A stretch of DNA of 64,000 bases from JAJFFW01 sp963922595 (GTDB lineage: Bacteria; Pseudomonadota; Alphaproteobacteria; Caulobacterales; Parvularculaceae): positions 62,001 to 126,000 of the forward strand of contig CAWUIM010000001.1 of assembly GCA_963922595.1 (NCBI GenBank), written 5' to 3'. Below are positions 24,641 to 36,800 of this stretch, in pieces. The position numbers were made by a program, and so were the translations under genes. Position 1 is the stretch's first letter, and each line of letters starts with the position of its first letter. A model generated the notes under the pieces. That model made no database searches and was not told the origin of the DNA. It saw nothing but the letters and a program-made list of their open reading frames with translations.

Positions 24641-26731
24641 ATGACGACCGAAACGGCCATAAATTCCTCTCTGTCCGAGAATCGCAGCACTGCATTGCTT
24701 GCCGTTGGGCTCATCATCGTGATTGTCATGATGGTCTTGCCCGTCCCATCCATCGTTCTTGACCTTGGATTGACCATCTCTTTCGCACTCGCTGTTCTTA
24801 TCTTTACGACAACTCTTTTTATCGAACGTCCACTCGATTTTTCCGCCTTCCCAACGGTTCTCCTAGGCGCCCTCATTTTGAGGCTGTCATTGAACATCTC
24901 TTCAACGAAACTCATCATCGGATCGGGACATGCCGGGACTGACGCCGCAGGCGGCGTTATTGAAGGCTTTGCCATGTTCATTATGGGCGGCAATTTTTTT
25001 CTTGGAATTGTGGTTTTTTGCGTCTTGCTGATTGTAAATTTCATGGTCATCACCAAGGGCGCGGGGCGGATGGCCGAAGTAGGCGCAAGATTCGCCCTTG
25101 ATGCGATGCCCGGAAAGCAATTGGCGATCGACTCTGATGTGGCCGCCGGGGCTATAAGCCATCAAGAAGCCGTAGAACGCCGACGAATCGAACAGGAGGA
25201 AACAACGTTTTTCGGCTCGCTCGATGGGGCCTCGAAATTCGTGAAAGGCGACGCGATTGCGGGACTTCTCATCACGATTTTGAATCTCGTTGCTGGGCTT
25301 GCAATAGGCGTGGGCGCTCACGGATTATCCGTCGCTGACGCCGCCAGCACTTACGCAATACTCACAGTTGGCGATGGTCTCGTGTCGCAAATACCCGCCG
25401 TGATAATTTCCGTTGCAACTGCGCTCCTTCTTTCAAAGGGCGGCGTCGCGGGGTCGGCCGACAAAGCTGTTTTCAAGCAGTTGGGCGCAAGCCCGATTGC
25501 ACTTGGCACAGTAGGCGTTGTTCTTGCCGCTTTTGCCTTCCTTCCCGGTCTTCCGTTTACGCCTTTTATGTTGGGCGCCGGCGGTGTCTTTGCGGCGGCC
25601 TATTTTTCACAACAAGATACAGATGACGAAAAAACTACGGAAATAGAATCGACCGAATTAAAGCATAGCGACGAAAAAGCTCTGGGCGATATTCTGGATG
25701 TGGATGAGTTACATTTGGAATTCGCCTCAAATCTGACGCCAATCGTGATGGACGACGTGCTCGGGCTGGATGCGCGGATTGCAAAAATTCGCCGGTTTAT
25801 CGCAGAGGAATATGGTTTTATTGCACCGCCGGTACGCCTGACAGACAATCTTGAAATGGACGCCAATACATATGGAATAAACGTGCAGGGGATCCGGCGC
25901 GCCAGTGGGCAAGTACAACCAAACCGTCTTCTCGTTATCACGGATGACGTCGCAACATTGCCTGTCGCTGGCGTTGATGCTGAAGAACCCGTTTATGGCG
26001 CACAAGCGCGATGGATAGCCGTGTCAGACCGAGATGTTGCCGCGGCGGCGGGTCTTACCGTGATAGAACCTGCAGAAATTATCATCACGCACCTTCTCGA
26101 AACGATAAAATCGAATTTTAGACAATTGATGACGCGCCGTGCGCTTCAACGTATCTTTGACGAATTCACAAGCGTGAGCGATCCTTCAAAGGCGACTGCC
26201 AATCGGCGTATCGTTGATGACTTCATCCCTGAAAAAATTGCATCGGAGTTAGTCCAAGGCGTCTTCAGCAACCTACTCGACGAATTAGTCCCGATCCGAA
26301 ATATTCCTCTATTGCTAGAATCGATTGCGGACGCAGCTGCGCAAACTCAAACGCCAGAACAGGCCACCGAGTTTGTTAGGCGAAAAATTGCCCCTGCCTT
26401 CATCTTTCGTTACCTGACCGATGCTGGCATTCTTCCACTCATCCAGATCGATTTAAATTGGGAAGATATTTTTCGGGAACATGAGTTTGAACGACCAAAC
26501 GGTGTCGTGGACGTGGCTCTGCCGCCGGAAAAATTCAATGAGCTAACGCTTCTTATCCAAGAACAAGTATCGCGTGCGCGTGCCCAAGGCGCACCGCCAG
26601 TCATTGTAACGACGAGTCATCGGCGTCGATTTGTGAGAGAACTCATCAATGCGAAAAAAATTTCCGCACATGTTCTGTGTTATGATGAAATCGACGCGAG
26701 AATGCAAATGAGTATTATAGGGAAAATATAA
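24641..26731 (+). CDS. flhA: Flagellar export apparatus protein FlhA
   Basis: 696 aa from the ATG at 24641; an in-frame TTG at 24611, 18 bases after fliQ, would add ten residues, and neither has a clear ribosome site. The N-terminal ~330 residues hold about eight membrane helices. They are interrupted by the conserved FHIPEP-type loop (VITKGAGRMAEVGARFALDAMPGKQ and RRRIEQEETTFFGSLDGASKFVKGDAIAGL). The C-terminal cytoplasmic domain forms the nonameric ring that docks substrates and chaperones. Followed three bases later by fliR. Confidence 0.95.
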   Translation: MTTETAINSSLSENRSTALLAVGLIIVIVMMVLPVPSIVLDLGLTISFALAVLIFTTTLFIERPLDFSAFPTVLLGALILRLSLNISSTKLIIGSGHAGTDAAGGVIEGFAMFIMGGNFFLGIVVFCVLLIVNFMVITKGAGRMAEVGARFALDAMPGKQLAIDSDVAAGAISHQEAVERRRIEQEETTFFGSLDGASKFVKGDAIAGLLITILNLVAGLAIGVGAHGLSVADAASTYAILTVGDGLVSQIPAVIISVATALLLSKGGVAGSADKAVFKQLGASPIALGTVGVVLAAFAFLPGLPFTPFMLGAGGVFAAAYFSQQDTDDEKTTEIESTELKHSDEKALGDILDVDELHLEFASNLTPIVMDDVLGLDARIAKIRRFIAEEYGFIAPPVRLTDNLEMDANTYGINVQGIRRASGQVQPNRLLVITDDVATLPVAGVDAEEPVYGAQARWIAVSDRDVAAAAGLTVIEPAEIIITHLLETIKSNFRQLMTRRALQRIFDEFTSVSDPSKATANRRIVDDFIPEKIASELVQGVFSNLLDELVPIRNIPLLLESIADAAAQTQTPEQATEFVRRKIAPAFIFRYLTDAGILPLIQIDLNWEDIFREHEFERPNGVVDVALPPEKFNELTLLIQEQVSRARAQGAPPVIVTTSHRRRFVRELINAKKISAHVLCYDEIDARMQMSIIGKI

Positions 26732-26734
26732 TCC

Positions 26735-27526
26735 GTGTCGTACTTATCGTCAGTAGCACCATTGCTAAATATTGACGCCGGGCTTGCGACGCTGCTTATT
26801 GGCATTTTTACACGTGTTTCGTTCATGGCGATTCTAGCCCCCGGGCTTGGCGAACGCTTCGTTCCGATAGGGGCGCGCCTTGCAGCAGCTTTCGCTATCG
26901 CGGCGCTCGCCGCAAGCGCCCTATCGGATATGGATAGCCTCCCCATACCTAATTCACCAATTGAACTGGCCACGATTTTATTTATCGAGGCTTTTGCAGG
27001 AGCGCTCCTCGGATTGTCGGCGAGGGTCTTCATTTTCGTTCTTCAAACAGCAGGCGGTATCATCGCCCAGCATCTCTCGCTGTCACAATTGTTCGGAAGC
27101 GCCGTAAGTTTTGAGGCAGATTCCCCATTCTCGGCGATTCTCACTTTCAGCGGCGTTTGCATCGCTGTGATCATGGGAGCGCACCTTCAGCTAGTGGCAG
27201 CCATTATCCAATCATATCAAATACTTCCGTTCGGTGAAGTTATTGAAACTGCGGCAGCAGCTGATTGGGTATTAGATCGGTCAGGATTTGTCCTAAAATT
27301 CGCGCTGCAGCTCAGCGCGCCCTTCGTACTGCTCGGCGTTATTTATGTCTTGGCCTTGGCCGCTGCAAGCCGCGCAATGACCCAATTGAGCGCGGCGTTT
27401 GTCGGGGCGCCGGCCATTATCCTGACTGGGATGCTACTTTTCGCAATTGCAGCGCCTTTGGCTCTAAAGCTGTGGCTTAATGCCTACGCGTCGGCTGCCT
27501 CTGCACTTTTAGGAGTAACACCGTGA
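26735..27526 (+). CDS. fliR: Flagellar export gate protein FliR
   Basis: 263 aa, GTG start three bases after the flhA stop. Six to seven hydrophobic helices are visible, with FliR features LIGIFTRVSFMAILAPGLGER, FIEAFAGALLGLSARVFIFVLQTAGGIIAQ and the FALQLSAPFVLLGVIYVLALA segment. FliR closes the FliPQR gate. The flhB start overlaps its stop as GTGA. Confidence 0.92.
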   Translation: MSYLSSVAPLLNIDAGLATLLIGIFTRVSFMAILAPGLGERFVPIGARLAAAFAIAALAASALSDMDSLPIPNSPIELATILFIEAFAGALLGLSARVFIFVLQTAGGIIAQHLSLSQLFGSAVSFEADSPFSAILTFSGVCIAVIMGAHLQLVAAIIQSYQILPFGEVIETAAAADWVLDRSGFVLKFALQLSAPFVLLGVIYVLALAAASRAMTQLSAAFVGAPAIILTGMLLFAIAAPLALKLWLNAYASAASALLGVTP

Positions 27527-28626
27527 GCGGAGAGAATGCTGACAGCGGCCAGGAAAAATCACTCGACCCGTCGCCCGCGCGATTGGAAAAGGCGCGTCGA
27601 GACGGTGATGTCGCTCAGTCAAAGGAACTAACAGCCGCGCTTTCTTATTTAGCGTTTTTTTTATGCGCCATATTGGCGAGCAACGCTACTGCACGCGGAA
27701 TACTGAAGGGAAGCAGCGCAGCGTTTCATGATCCGCTGCATACTGCGCAAATTCTCTTCAGCGCATCCGGCAAGTCAGCCGCGGCGCAATTGCTTCAGGC
27801 CATGGTGCTGCCTGGCGCTATCTGGTTGCTCCTCGCTCCCGCATTTGGAGCGGCGGTGTCGGTGATCGCGCAACGGGCAGTCGTCTTCGCCCCAAAAAAA
27901 CTGTCACCGAAACTCTCTCGAATTTCGATCGTTGAAAATGCGAAAAAAAAATTCGGGGTCGATGGTTTGGCCGAGTTTGCGAAGTCGTTAGCAAAACTCA
28001 TCGCCGTCTGCGTCTGCTTCTTCTTCATTTTTTCGAACAACCTATCTGATCTACTTATCCAAGCGGCGTATCCCGCAACTGCGTTACCGAAGAACATCAT
28101 GCGTCAATCGACGCTATTTTTGGGCGTGATCGTTGTGTTTTCGCTTTTTGTGGCGGCAATTGATCTGCCTTGGACACAACACCAATACAAAAAACGGCAC
28201 CGTACAACGCGCGAAGAAGCGAAAAAAGAAAACAAGGAAACCGAAGGCGATCCAGAAATCAAAGGGAAGCGCCGCGATAAGTCACGCACCATAGCTCAAA
28301 ATCGTATGATGCAAGACGTTCCAAATGCAGACGTTGTCCTCGTCAATCCTACGCACTTTTCTGTTGCACTCAGTTGGGAAAGGAACAAAGACCAAGCACC
28401 GATTTGTGTCGCCAAGGGAACCGACGAATTGGCGATGAAAATTCGGGAGATTGCAGTACTATCAGGCGTTCCGCTGAGACATGACCCACCGACTGCACGC
28501 GCGGTATGGTCGAGTGTAGAGGTCGGGGAAGAAATTAAACGCGAACACTACAGCGCCATCGCCGCTGCATTTCACTTCGCTGATAAAGTTAGAAAACAGT
28601 CAGTCACTTATGGCGCGCAACAATAA
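27523..28626 (+). CDS. flhB: Flagellar export switch protein FlhB
   Basis: 367 aa. It begins with the cytoplasmic EKSLDPSPARLEKARRDGDVAQSKEL motif and has four membrane helices. It then has the Lys/Glu-rich linker and the autocleavage motif NPTH (VVLVNPTHFSVALSW, about residue 268), where FlhB cuts itself to allow the change from hook to filament export. The stop overlaps the start of the next small gene by 17 bases. Confidence 0.95.
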   Translation: MSGENADSGQEKSLDPSPARLEKARRDGDVAQSKELTAALSYLAFFLCAILASNATARGILKGSSAAFHDPLHTAQILFSASGKSAAAQLLQAMVLPGAIWLLLAPAFGAAVSVIAQRAVVFAPKKLSPKLSRISIVENAKKKFGVDGLAEFAKSLAKLIAVCVCFFFIFSNNLSDLLIQAAYPATALPKNIMRQSTLFLGVIVVFSLFVAAIDLPWTQHQYKKRHRTTREEAKKENKETEGDPEIKGKRRDKSRTIAQNRMMQDVPNADVVLVNPTHFSVALSWERNKDQAPICVAKGTDELAMKIREIAVLSGVPLRHDPPTARAVWSSVEVGEEIKREHYSAIAAAFHFADKVRKQSVTYGAQQ

Positions 28627-28948
28627 TTTGCTAACGAAAAATCTTACCAAAATCAGTAACGCCTGCGTTCTGACAAAGCAAGAAAAAGTAGCTAAAACGT
28701 CGCGGCGACTGCGTTCGCTGAAAAAAGAAAAAGAGAGTGTGAAGGCTGCGCTTATCGAGGCTGAGCGCTTCGCGGCGTGCAACGATGTTTCGATAGACAC
28801 CGTACGGATTTTCGTAGAAGTAAACCTCAAAAAACTTGAACTTCTTGAGCACTCAATAGCCGCAGTGGCACAAACCATGAGAGTTGAAATTGCCGAGTTA
28901 GAAAAAGCAATTCGAAAAGATCTCATTCTTAAAGAACTGGAAACATAA
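28610..28948 (+). CDS. Small coiled-coil protein, FliJ candidate
   Basis: 112 aa, starting inside the end of flhB. It is basic and almost wholly helical with heptad-like spacing (VAKTSRRLRSLKKEKESVKAALIEAERF and LKKLELLEHSIAAVAQTMRVEIAELEKAIRKDL). No membrane segment or enzyme motif is present. FliJ, the coiled-coil stalk of the FliI ATPase, is otherwise missing from this cluster, and this gene has fitting size and place at the end of an export-gate operon. FliJ diverges fast, so the match is by shape and context only. Confidence 0.5.
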   Translation: MARNNNLLTKNLTKISNACVLTKQEKVAKTSRRLRSLKKEKESVKAALIEAERFAACNDVSIDTVRIFVEVNLKKLELLEHSIAAVAQTMRVEIAELEKAIRKDLILKELET

Positions 28949-29092
28949 TGAATTCAGCGGAATCCGCCTTGTTCCACGAGCTCGATTGATAGGATTTTTA
29001 ACAACCAGCATTTCCGCTTGAAATCGGGTGACAAGCAATAGCACACGCCACATCAAACGTCAGATTGTCAAAACATGCGCAATGAAGGATCG

Positions 29093-30718
29093 TCACCAAT
29101 AGACAGCGTAGATCATTGCGAGCAATATCATCACTAATACAGCCAGCACATTGAAGAGCGGCGTGGTTCGAAATCCGATATCGCCGAGTTCGACAGGGCG
29201 GTTTTCCGCACTCTGCGGGGTAATCAGCGAAACGCCAAATCCCGCGACGAGGCAAGCAAGAAATACGATCCAGATTCTGATCACGAAAGGCATGTCAGGC
29301 GCACCGAACTTTAGGGCGATGTTGAACGCCACCGAGCCCAAGAGTACAGCGAAAGCGCCGAGAGTCGTCGCGCGGCTCCAGAAGAAACCCAATAGAAAAA
29401 TGGCGACGACGCCGGGCGCGATAAAGCCGGTATATTCCTGAACTGTTTGAAAACCGCTTTCAAAGCCCCCGATAAAAGGGCGCGCTAAAACGAGCGCAAT
29501 CGCCATCGCCGTAAATGCCGCCAGGCGCCCAACACCCACATAATGCTGCTCATTTTTTTCTTTCGCCACGGAACGATAGACATCCATGGTGAAAATGGTC
29601 GAGATTGAATTCATCATGGAAGCAAGCGACGAGACGATTGCGGCGATTAGCGCTGCGAACACGAGACCGCGCAATCCGGACGGCGCCAACGACATTAACT
29701 CGCCATAGGTCCGGTCGGGTTTTCCGCAGGTCGCAGGGTCGGAGGGATTTGAACAAACGGACGGATCGAGGACGCTGGCGTCAAGCTGACCCTGTTGAGC
29801 CAGTATCACAGCCGCGATGCCTGGCACCACAACGATGACCGGTATGAGCAATTTCAGGAACGCCGCGAAAGCGAGACCTTTCTGAGCCTCTTGCAGACTT
29901 TCAGCGGCGAGCGCGCGTTGGATGATGTACTGATTAAATCCCCAGTAAGAAAAATGCAGCACCCATAGACCGCCGAGCAGCGTCCAGATTCCCGGGAGAT
30001 TGCCATAGGCGGGGTGGTCGGGTGACAAAATCATCTTGAAATGACCCGGCAACTCTTCGGAGATACGATTGAAACCGCCGAGCGCGCCAGCGTCGCCGCC
30101 GAGGAGATCCAGTGCGATCCATGTGATGGCTGCGCCGCCAATAATTAGAATAACGACCTGAATAATGTCGGTCAGGGCGACCGCCTTAAGTCCGCCGTAG
30201 AGCGAATAGAGGACCGCAAAAGCGGCGAGCCCCGCCATGGATGGAAATACGCCGAGCCCGGTCACCGAACTTACAGCGAGCCCGCCAAGCCACAAAACGG
30301 TCGTCAGATTAACCGCCGTATAAAGCGTAATCCAGTAGACGGACATGAGCGTCTTTACGCCGCCGCCATACCGCTGATCAAGAAATTGCGGCATCGTGTA
30401 AATACCGCGCTTCAGGAAAATCGGCAGAAAGAATTTCGCGACGATGATCAAAACGATGGCCGCCTGCCATTCATAGGCGGCGATTGCGAGACCGACAGCG
30501 AACCCCTGCCCTGACTGGCCAATAATTTGCTCGGCGGAAATGTTGGCGGCAATAAGCGAGGCGCCGATGGCCCACCAAGGGAGCGCTTTGCCGGCGAGAA
30601 AATAGTCCTCGGTGTCCTTTTTATAGCCGCTTTTTTCTCGCGACACTAACACCGCAATGGTCAGTAACGCGATCGCGTAGCCGGCAAGTATCGCCAAATC
30701 GAGGGTTTCAAGTCTCAT
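29093..30718 (-). CDS. Sodium:solute symporter (SSS family, SGLT-like)
   Basis: 541 aa integral membrane protein with about 14 helices. The N-terminal TEDYFLAGKALPWWAIGASLIAAN motif with NISAEQIIGQSG, plus GRRG-like RGIYTMPQFLDQRYGGGVK, identify the SSS family of sugar/sodium symporters. WGFNQYIIQRALAA is the conserved GLT segment. It imports a solute, probably a sugar, using the sodium gradient. The substrate cannot be read from the sequence. It stands alone; the gap of about 160 bases on its upstream side leads to the end of the autotransporter gene. Confidence 0.88.
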   Translation of the reverse strand: MRLETLDLAILAGYAIALLTIAVLVSREKSGYKKDTEDYFLAGKALPWWAIGASLIAANISAEQIIGQSGQGFAVGLAIAAYEWQAAIVLIIVAKFFLPIFLKRGIYTMPQFLDQRYGGGVKTLMSVYWITLYTAVNLTTVLWLGGLAVSSVTGLGVFPSMAGLAAFAVLYSLYGGLKAVALTDIIQVVILIIGGAAITWIALDLLGGDAGALGGFNRISEELPGHFKMILSPDHPAYGNLPGIWTLLGGLWVLHFSYWGFNQYIIQRALAAESLQEAQKGLAFAAFLKLLIPVIVVVPGIAAVILAQQGQLDASVLDPSVCSNPSDPATCGKPDRTYGELMSLAPSGLRGLVFAALIAAIVSSLASMMNSISTIFTMDVYRSVAKEKNEQHYVGVGRLAAFTAMAIALVLARPFIGGFESGFQTVQEYTGFIAPGVVAIFLLGFFWSRATTLGAFAVLLGSVAFNIALKFGAPDMPFVIRIWIVFLACLVAGFGVSLITPQSAENRPVELGDIGFRTTPLFNVLAVLVMILLAMIYAVYW

Positions 30719-30881
30719 CGCCCGGCCCTTCCCGTCCCAGGATAATTATCGTGCGCCCGCGGGCGACACGAGTGGGAACCGGTCGCTGAGCCATCGGAAA
30801 TTAATTGTTATCTTGTGTGGCCGGGAATGTGAATGCCCTGTCAGACCAGCGGGGCCGAGGCTAGACGATAATTTTGTATCG

Positions 30882-33800
30882 TTAAAAACGACGCGAAACG
30901 CCGAGCCGAGCGCCGTAGGTGTTAAGATCGCCGGCCTCGCCGAACAAGCTCACGCCAAACTCAAAATCAGACCGGTGCCTGTAGATGAGATTCGCGTCGA
31001 GTTCGATTTGCCGTTCGACCTCGCGGCCGAAGGTCTGGAATGTGCTCGCGCCAACCGGCGTTGATGCAAAGCGCGACGTAAAGGCGTTTTGCGTGTCGCC
31101 GAAATAATGAACGCCTGCGACGCGCGCCTGAAGCGCGATATTGTCCCGCCACTGGTGTTCATAGGTGACGCCGACGCTTGTGCTGGCGCGCGTTTGATTG
31201 AGCTCTTCCACCACCAGCGCCGCTGCGCTTGAGCCGCCGATCAATACAGCATCCTGGTGGATCGCACTCAGCCCGATTTCGGCGTAAGGCGACACCGGCC
31301 ATTCCTGAGCGCCGTATCCGTCAATCGTAAGGCGCGCAGCAACATCAACGCTCAAGATGTCGACCGCGCCGTCCTGCGCGACAGATAACGCAACGCCGGA
31401 GGCTGGTCGGTTCAACACGAAGCTGGTCTCGCCGCCCGCATAACCAACCGCTACGTCGAAGTAGCCGTTGACTTCGCGGGCGCCGCCGCCAATTTCTGCA
31501 TGCAGACTGCCGCCGATCCGAAACAGTTTCGCATCCACGTCATTGCTCAATACGCCGTCTGTTTCGCCATTATACTCACCATACCCGCCAGCGATCCCAA
31601 GCGTTACAGGTCCGGCGCCGACACCCGATAGACCAGCGATGAATTCAAAACCGGTTCCGTCGAATCCAAGGTTTTCGGCACGCTCTCCCTGGCTAACGCC
31701 GCTCGCCTGCAGCACGCCCCAAACATTCACGCCGCTTGCATCGGAAGCGCTTCCTGTCGCATTGCCAATCACAAGGTCCAGAAAATTATTTTGGGATGTT
31801 GTGAGGAATTTTAGCCCTACGTCGAGGCTTTCAGGATGGAGCTGGTCGAGCGCGGCCGCAATTTCCGTTTCTGTGTCCAGCGTCCCGATCGCGAACGCCA
31901 CAGCGGCGAGTTCCGGATCAATCGACGGGTCCGAGAACAACGCGAACAGATTATCTCCAGCATTTCTCTGATTAACCGAAAGCGATTCGACCGTATCGAG
32001 AGAGTTCAACGTAATGTTTAGGAGAATATCTGCATTCGCCGTATCGAACTCGATGTCCTGTGAAATCAGAAGCCCCGAGACCATGTCGAACGCGCCGTTC
32101 AAACCGCCAGCCCCATCAATGATCGTTATTGACGTGGTCCCTGGCGCCAAACCTGTGATGGATGTGAAATTCAGCGCGCCGTCTAAATTAACGTCGCCGG
32201 AAACAATTAGCGTATTACTTTCAGCGCCAGCGATACTGATATTGATGACGCCGGTTTGATCCTGAGTGAAGTCGCCGTTGATAAAAAGATCGCTAGTAAC
32301 GTCACCGAAAACAATTTCGCCGGCGTTTACGAATGGCCCCGTCGACAAAGAATCAGTCACCGCCAATACGCCGCCTGACTGATTATTGAATACGCCGTCA
32401 ATTACGCCAGAGGCATTGACCGTTCCGCTATTTGAGAATTGCGCTTCGACGAGACCTGCGCTTACAAACGTGGCTCCGGCATTGTTAACAATCGTGTCAG
32501 CCGAGAGTGTGGCGCCCGCGCCAACCTGAACGCCAACTGACGTAGCGGCGTTATTGGTCAACGTCGAAATTCCCGAGAAGGCGCCGCCTGAAACGATAAG
32601 TTGCGCGCCATCGTCATTCGTAAAGGCGCTGTCCGCAATTGCTTGACCACCCACAATGTCGAAGACGCCAGTCGATTGGTTCGTGATGGCGCCGGAAAAC
32701 GAGAGGTCGCCATCCGTAAGGGCGATCAAGCCGTCATTGACGATCCCGTTGGGACCCGACGAGGAAAGCGACGCCACGCCGCCTGGACCATCGAATCGAA
32801 TTTCGCCGCCCGCCAAATTGTTAATGTCCCCGGCATCAATAATCGCCCCGCCGGACCCAACGTTAATGAGCGCAGCGTTATTTATGGTGCCCGATGTCCC
32901 ATTGAGGGTCGCATTATCGCCGACATTTATGTCGCCGCCGCCCTGATTGTTGATGACACCCGCAGAGAGCGTTGCGCCCGACGCAATATCCACAAGGCTA
33001 TTGTTATTCAGTATAGATATGGCCTCATCGCCATTAATATCGAAAAGGCCGCCAGCTACATTGACAGCAGTGTTAGCATCAAGACCGCCGCCGTCAGTTC
33101 GCAAGACTCCGTTAGCAACGTCTACACTCAACGATGACAGCGAACCGCCGCCGACGAGATCGAGCGTGCCCTCGTGAACAATTGTGGCGCCGTTGAATTC
33201 CGCGACACTATCAACCGTTAAGACACCCGCGCCATCTTTCGTCAAAACTTCAAAATCAGAAATACCGCCCGCGAGCAAAGTTGTATCGCCCGGCCCCATA
33301 TAGTTTAGTTCATCGACGCCCGCCCCACCATCAATAGAGAATGGCGCGGTCGCCACAATATTGTCGATACTAACGGTATCGTCGCCGTCATTACCATTTA
33401 TCGACGCGCCAGCGCCGAATTGCGAACCATTGGTCAGGATGATCGAGTCATCGCCTTCGCCGCCGCTCACCTGCGAAACACCGAGCCCAAGGCCAACAGA
33501 GGAATTATCAATTACGATTGTATCAGCGCCGACCGACCCAGAGACGGACCCCGTTCCGCCGACCGTCGCACCAAGTTCGCTATTGACGAATTCTAATCGG
33601 TCGTCGCCATCACCTCCATCTACGAGCCCTACAGCGCCATCACCTAGAACGCTTTCCTCGACGGTAATCGTATCCGAACCGGCATCGCCCAGAATTTGAG
33701 CGCCGCTTCCGACGGCGGCTGAGCCGCCGGACGCGCCAATAACGCTGTTGTTGCTGGCCGTGATTTGATCATCGCCCATACCGCCAGCCACGACCGCAGA

Positions 33801-36800
33801 AAATTGACTTAACGTATTTGCGTTAAGAGTGATCGTATCGTTTCCGGCGTCGCCAAGTATTTGCCCGCTTCCGGAACTGCCGAACCCAATGTAACTGTTG
33901 TTTACGGACAGAACATCAGCGTCATCGCCGCCGGAAACAAGCCCGTCGCCGAACCGACCAATCATGGCGCCGTCAAGCGTAATCGTATCCGATCCGGCGT
34001 CGCCGAAGACTTGCCCGCTCGCTCCGGCCAAATTACCAACGATTGAGTTGTCAGTAACAACAATCGCGTCCGCCCCGATGCCGCCGGCGACGACCCCAGC
34101 CCCAGCGTCGCCAACATTACTGCGCTCGATTGCAATCGTGTCGTCGCCGCTATCTCCCAGAATCTGGCCATTGCCGCCAGCCAGCCCGCCGATACTGCTG
34201 CCATTGGAGACCATGACCATGTCATCATCAGCCCCCCCAGAGACGATCCCTGCACCGAGGTTTCCAACAATTGCACCATCGAGAATCAGCGTATCCGCAC
34301 CGGCGTCGCCGAGCACTTGTCCGCTGGAACCGGCGAGTTCACCAATGACGCCGCCAGCGGCCACAGTAATCGTATCAAGACCTTCACCGCCCGACACCGT
34401 CGCCGAACCGCCAACGCCGATGGACCCTCCCGCGACGGAGATAAAATCATCCCCAAGATCGCCGAGGATTTGGCCAGCGCCGCCGGCATTCACGCCAATA
34501 TCGCTGCCGTTCGCGAGCGTAATAGAATCGGCACCGTCGGCGCCATTTACTTCGCCCGCCCCGCTAATGCCGACATCGCTACCGTCAAGCTGGATTGTGT
34601 CGTCGCCGATGCTGCCGAACACAAGGCCGGAGGCGCCGGCGTTCAGGCCAAGCGACGCGCCCGAAGTAAGCGATACTGAATCGTCGCCTGATCCGCTGTT
34701 GACCGTCGCTGCGCCCAAATCGCCGACGACGCCGCCATTTATTGTTATCGTATCTGCACCGCCGAGCCCCTGGACACGGCCCCGCGAGCCTGCGGCTGCG
34801 CCAATAATGGTGCCGGGATCAAAGATGAGGCTGTCCCCGCCGCTGCCGCCTCTCAGCTCGCCGTCATTGATGAGCGCCGTTTGAAATAAGTTGTTCGAGA
34901 CGAAAACGCGGGCCCCATCAGCGATATTGGTCTGCGGCGTTGTCAGGACGCCGTCAATGTTCAGTGTGCCGCTATTGACGGTAACGGAATCCGAAAATGT
35001 CTGTGCGCCAGCGAGCGTCAACCGATCCGTACCGGAGACCTCAAGCCGCTCAATATTCAAAAAATCGCCCGGGTTGATTGTGTCATTGTTCCGGACCGTA
35101 AAGGCGAGCAGATCATTGTCGGCGCCGCCATCGACAATGGAGCCGGCCGCGAAGGATACGCTGTCGTCAATCCTGATCGTATCGTTCCCAGCGCCGCCGA
35201 GGACTTCGCCCTGCGCGCCGACACTCGCGACTGTGTCCAAGATAATTAAATCGTCGCCGACGCCAGCGTCGACTGTCGCCGACCCTTGCCGGCCGACCGC
35301 ACCAAATCCTGTGATCGTGATCGTATCGTTGCCAACGCCGCCTAGGACCTGGCCGCTGCTGCCGGCGTTGTGACCGATATTTGTGCCGTTATCGAGCGTG
35401 ATTGAGTCATTTCCGTCACCGCCGGAAACGAGGCCGTCGCCGGAATTACCCACATGACTATTATCGGTAATAAGAATTGTGTCGTTTCCGAGATCGCCAA
35501 GAACCTGCCCGCTGCCGCCGGCGTTGCGCCCGAGAACGCTGCGTCCTGACACGGTGATGACGTCATTGTCGGCGCCGCCGTCAACGATCCCGGCGCCGGA
35601 AAAACCGATGGCGCTGCCGTCCACTGAAATTGCGTCGTCGCCCTGTCCTCCGAAGACGAAACCGGCGCCGCTGGCATCGACGCCGATGACGCTTCCATTT
35701 GTCAGGCTGATCGTGTCGCCATCAGCGCCGCCATCGACGGTGGCCATGCCGAGATATCCGACATTGCTGTCATCAAGCGTAATGGTATCGGCCCCAGCGT
35801 CGCCCAATACCTGGCCCGTTGCGCCCGCATAACGCCCCACATGGCTGTTGGCGGACAGCAGAATTTGATCGCCGTCATCGCCGCCGGAAACGGTCGCGGC
35901 GCCTGACCGGCCAACAAAGCTATTCTCGATACTGATCGTATCAGCGCCAATATCACCGAGGACTTGGCCATTTACGCCGGTGTTAAATCCAATGTGGCTG
36001 GCGTTCGATAACGCAATTGAATCATTATCAGCGCCGCCGCTAATCTCACCAGACCCGTTGCGACCGACGAAGCTATTTTGCGCCGTGATCGTATCATCCC
36101 CGGCGCCGCCGAGCACTTGGCCAGCGCTGCCGGCGTTTTGACCAAGATTGCTGGCGCTGAGGGCGATCGAATCATTGTCCCCGCCGCCATCAACAATGCC
36201 GGTTCCGTTATTGCCCACGTGACTGCCTGAAGCGAGCGTGATCGTGTCAGCGCCGAGGCCGCCGGTTACGGTCCCGGTAGCGCCGGCGTTTCGCGCGAGC
36301 AGACTGCCGCCCGAAAGATCGATCACATCATCATCGCCGCCGCCATCGACAGAGCCGTTCCCGGAAAAGCCGACAATCGCACCGCTGAGAGAAATCGTGT
36401 CGGCGCCTGCGCCGCCAAAAACATCGCCCGTAGCGCCGCCGGCGTCACCGAGGCGCACACCGTTCGTGAGCGTAATTGAATCGCCTTCCGTGCCGCCGTC
36501 CACAATGCCAGACCCGAACGATCCGATTATGCTGTTATCGATGGTGATCGTGTCTGCGCCGGCGTCGCCGAGAATTTGTGCAGTTCCCGTGACTGATGCG
36601 CCAAGATTGCTGGCGCCGCTGACGGCGATAAGGTCAGCATCGCCGCCGCCGCTCACTGTCGCCGAGCCAGCATCGCCAATATTGACCCCGGCGATCGTAA
36701 TGGTGTCCGCGCCTGCCCCGCCTAATACATGTCCGGTCGCACCGGCGTCCTGGCCAATATGGGCGCCGTTGCTTAACGCAATCGAATCCTCGCCCATGCC

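Noticed and set aside
33898..34884. Long plus-strand open frame (328 codons, Pro/Ser-rich) opposite the autotransporter, with others at 36238-36885, 31468-31971 and 35479-35832
   Set aside because: Mirror image of the repetitive GC-rich autotransporter codons; low-complexity Pro/Ser/Ala strings, no domain, no ribosome site. The long minus-strand gene explains them.
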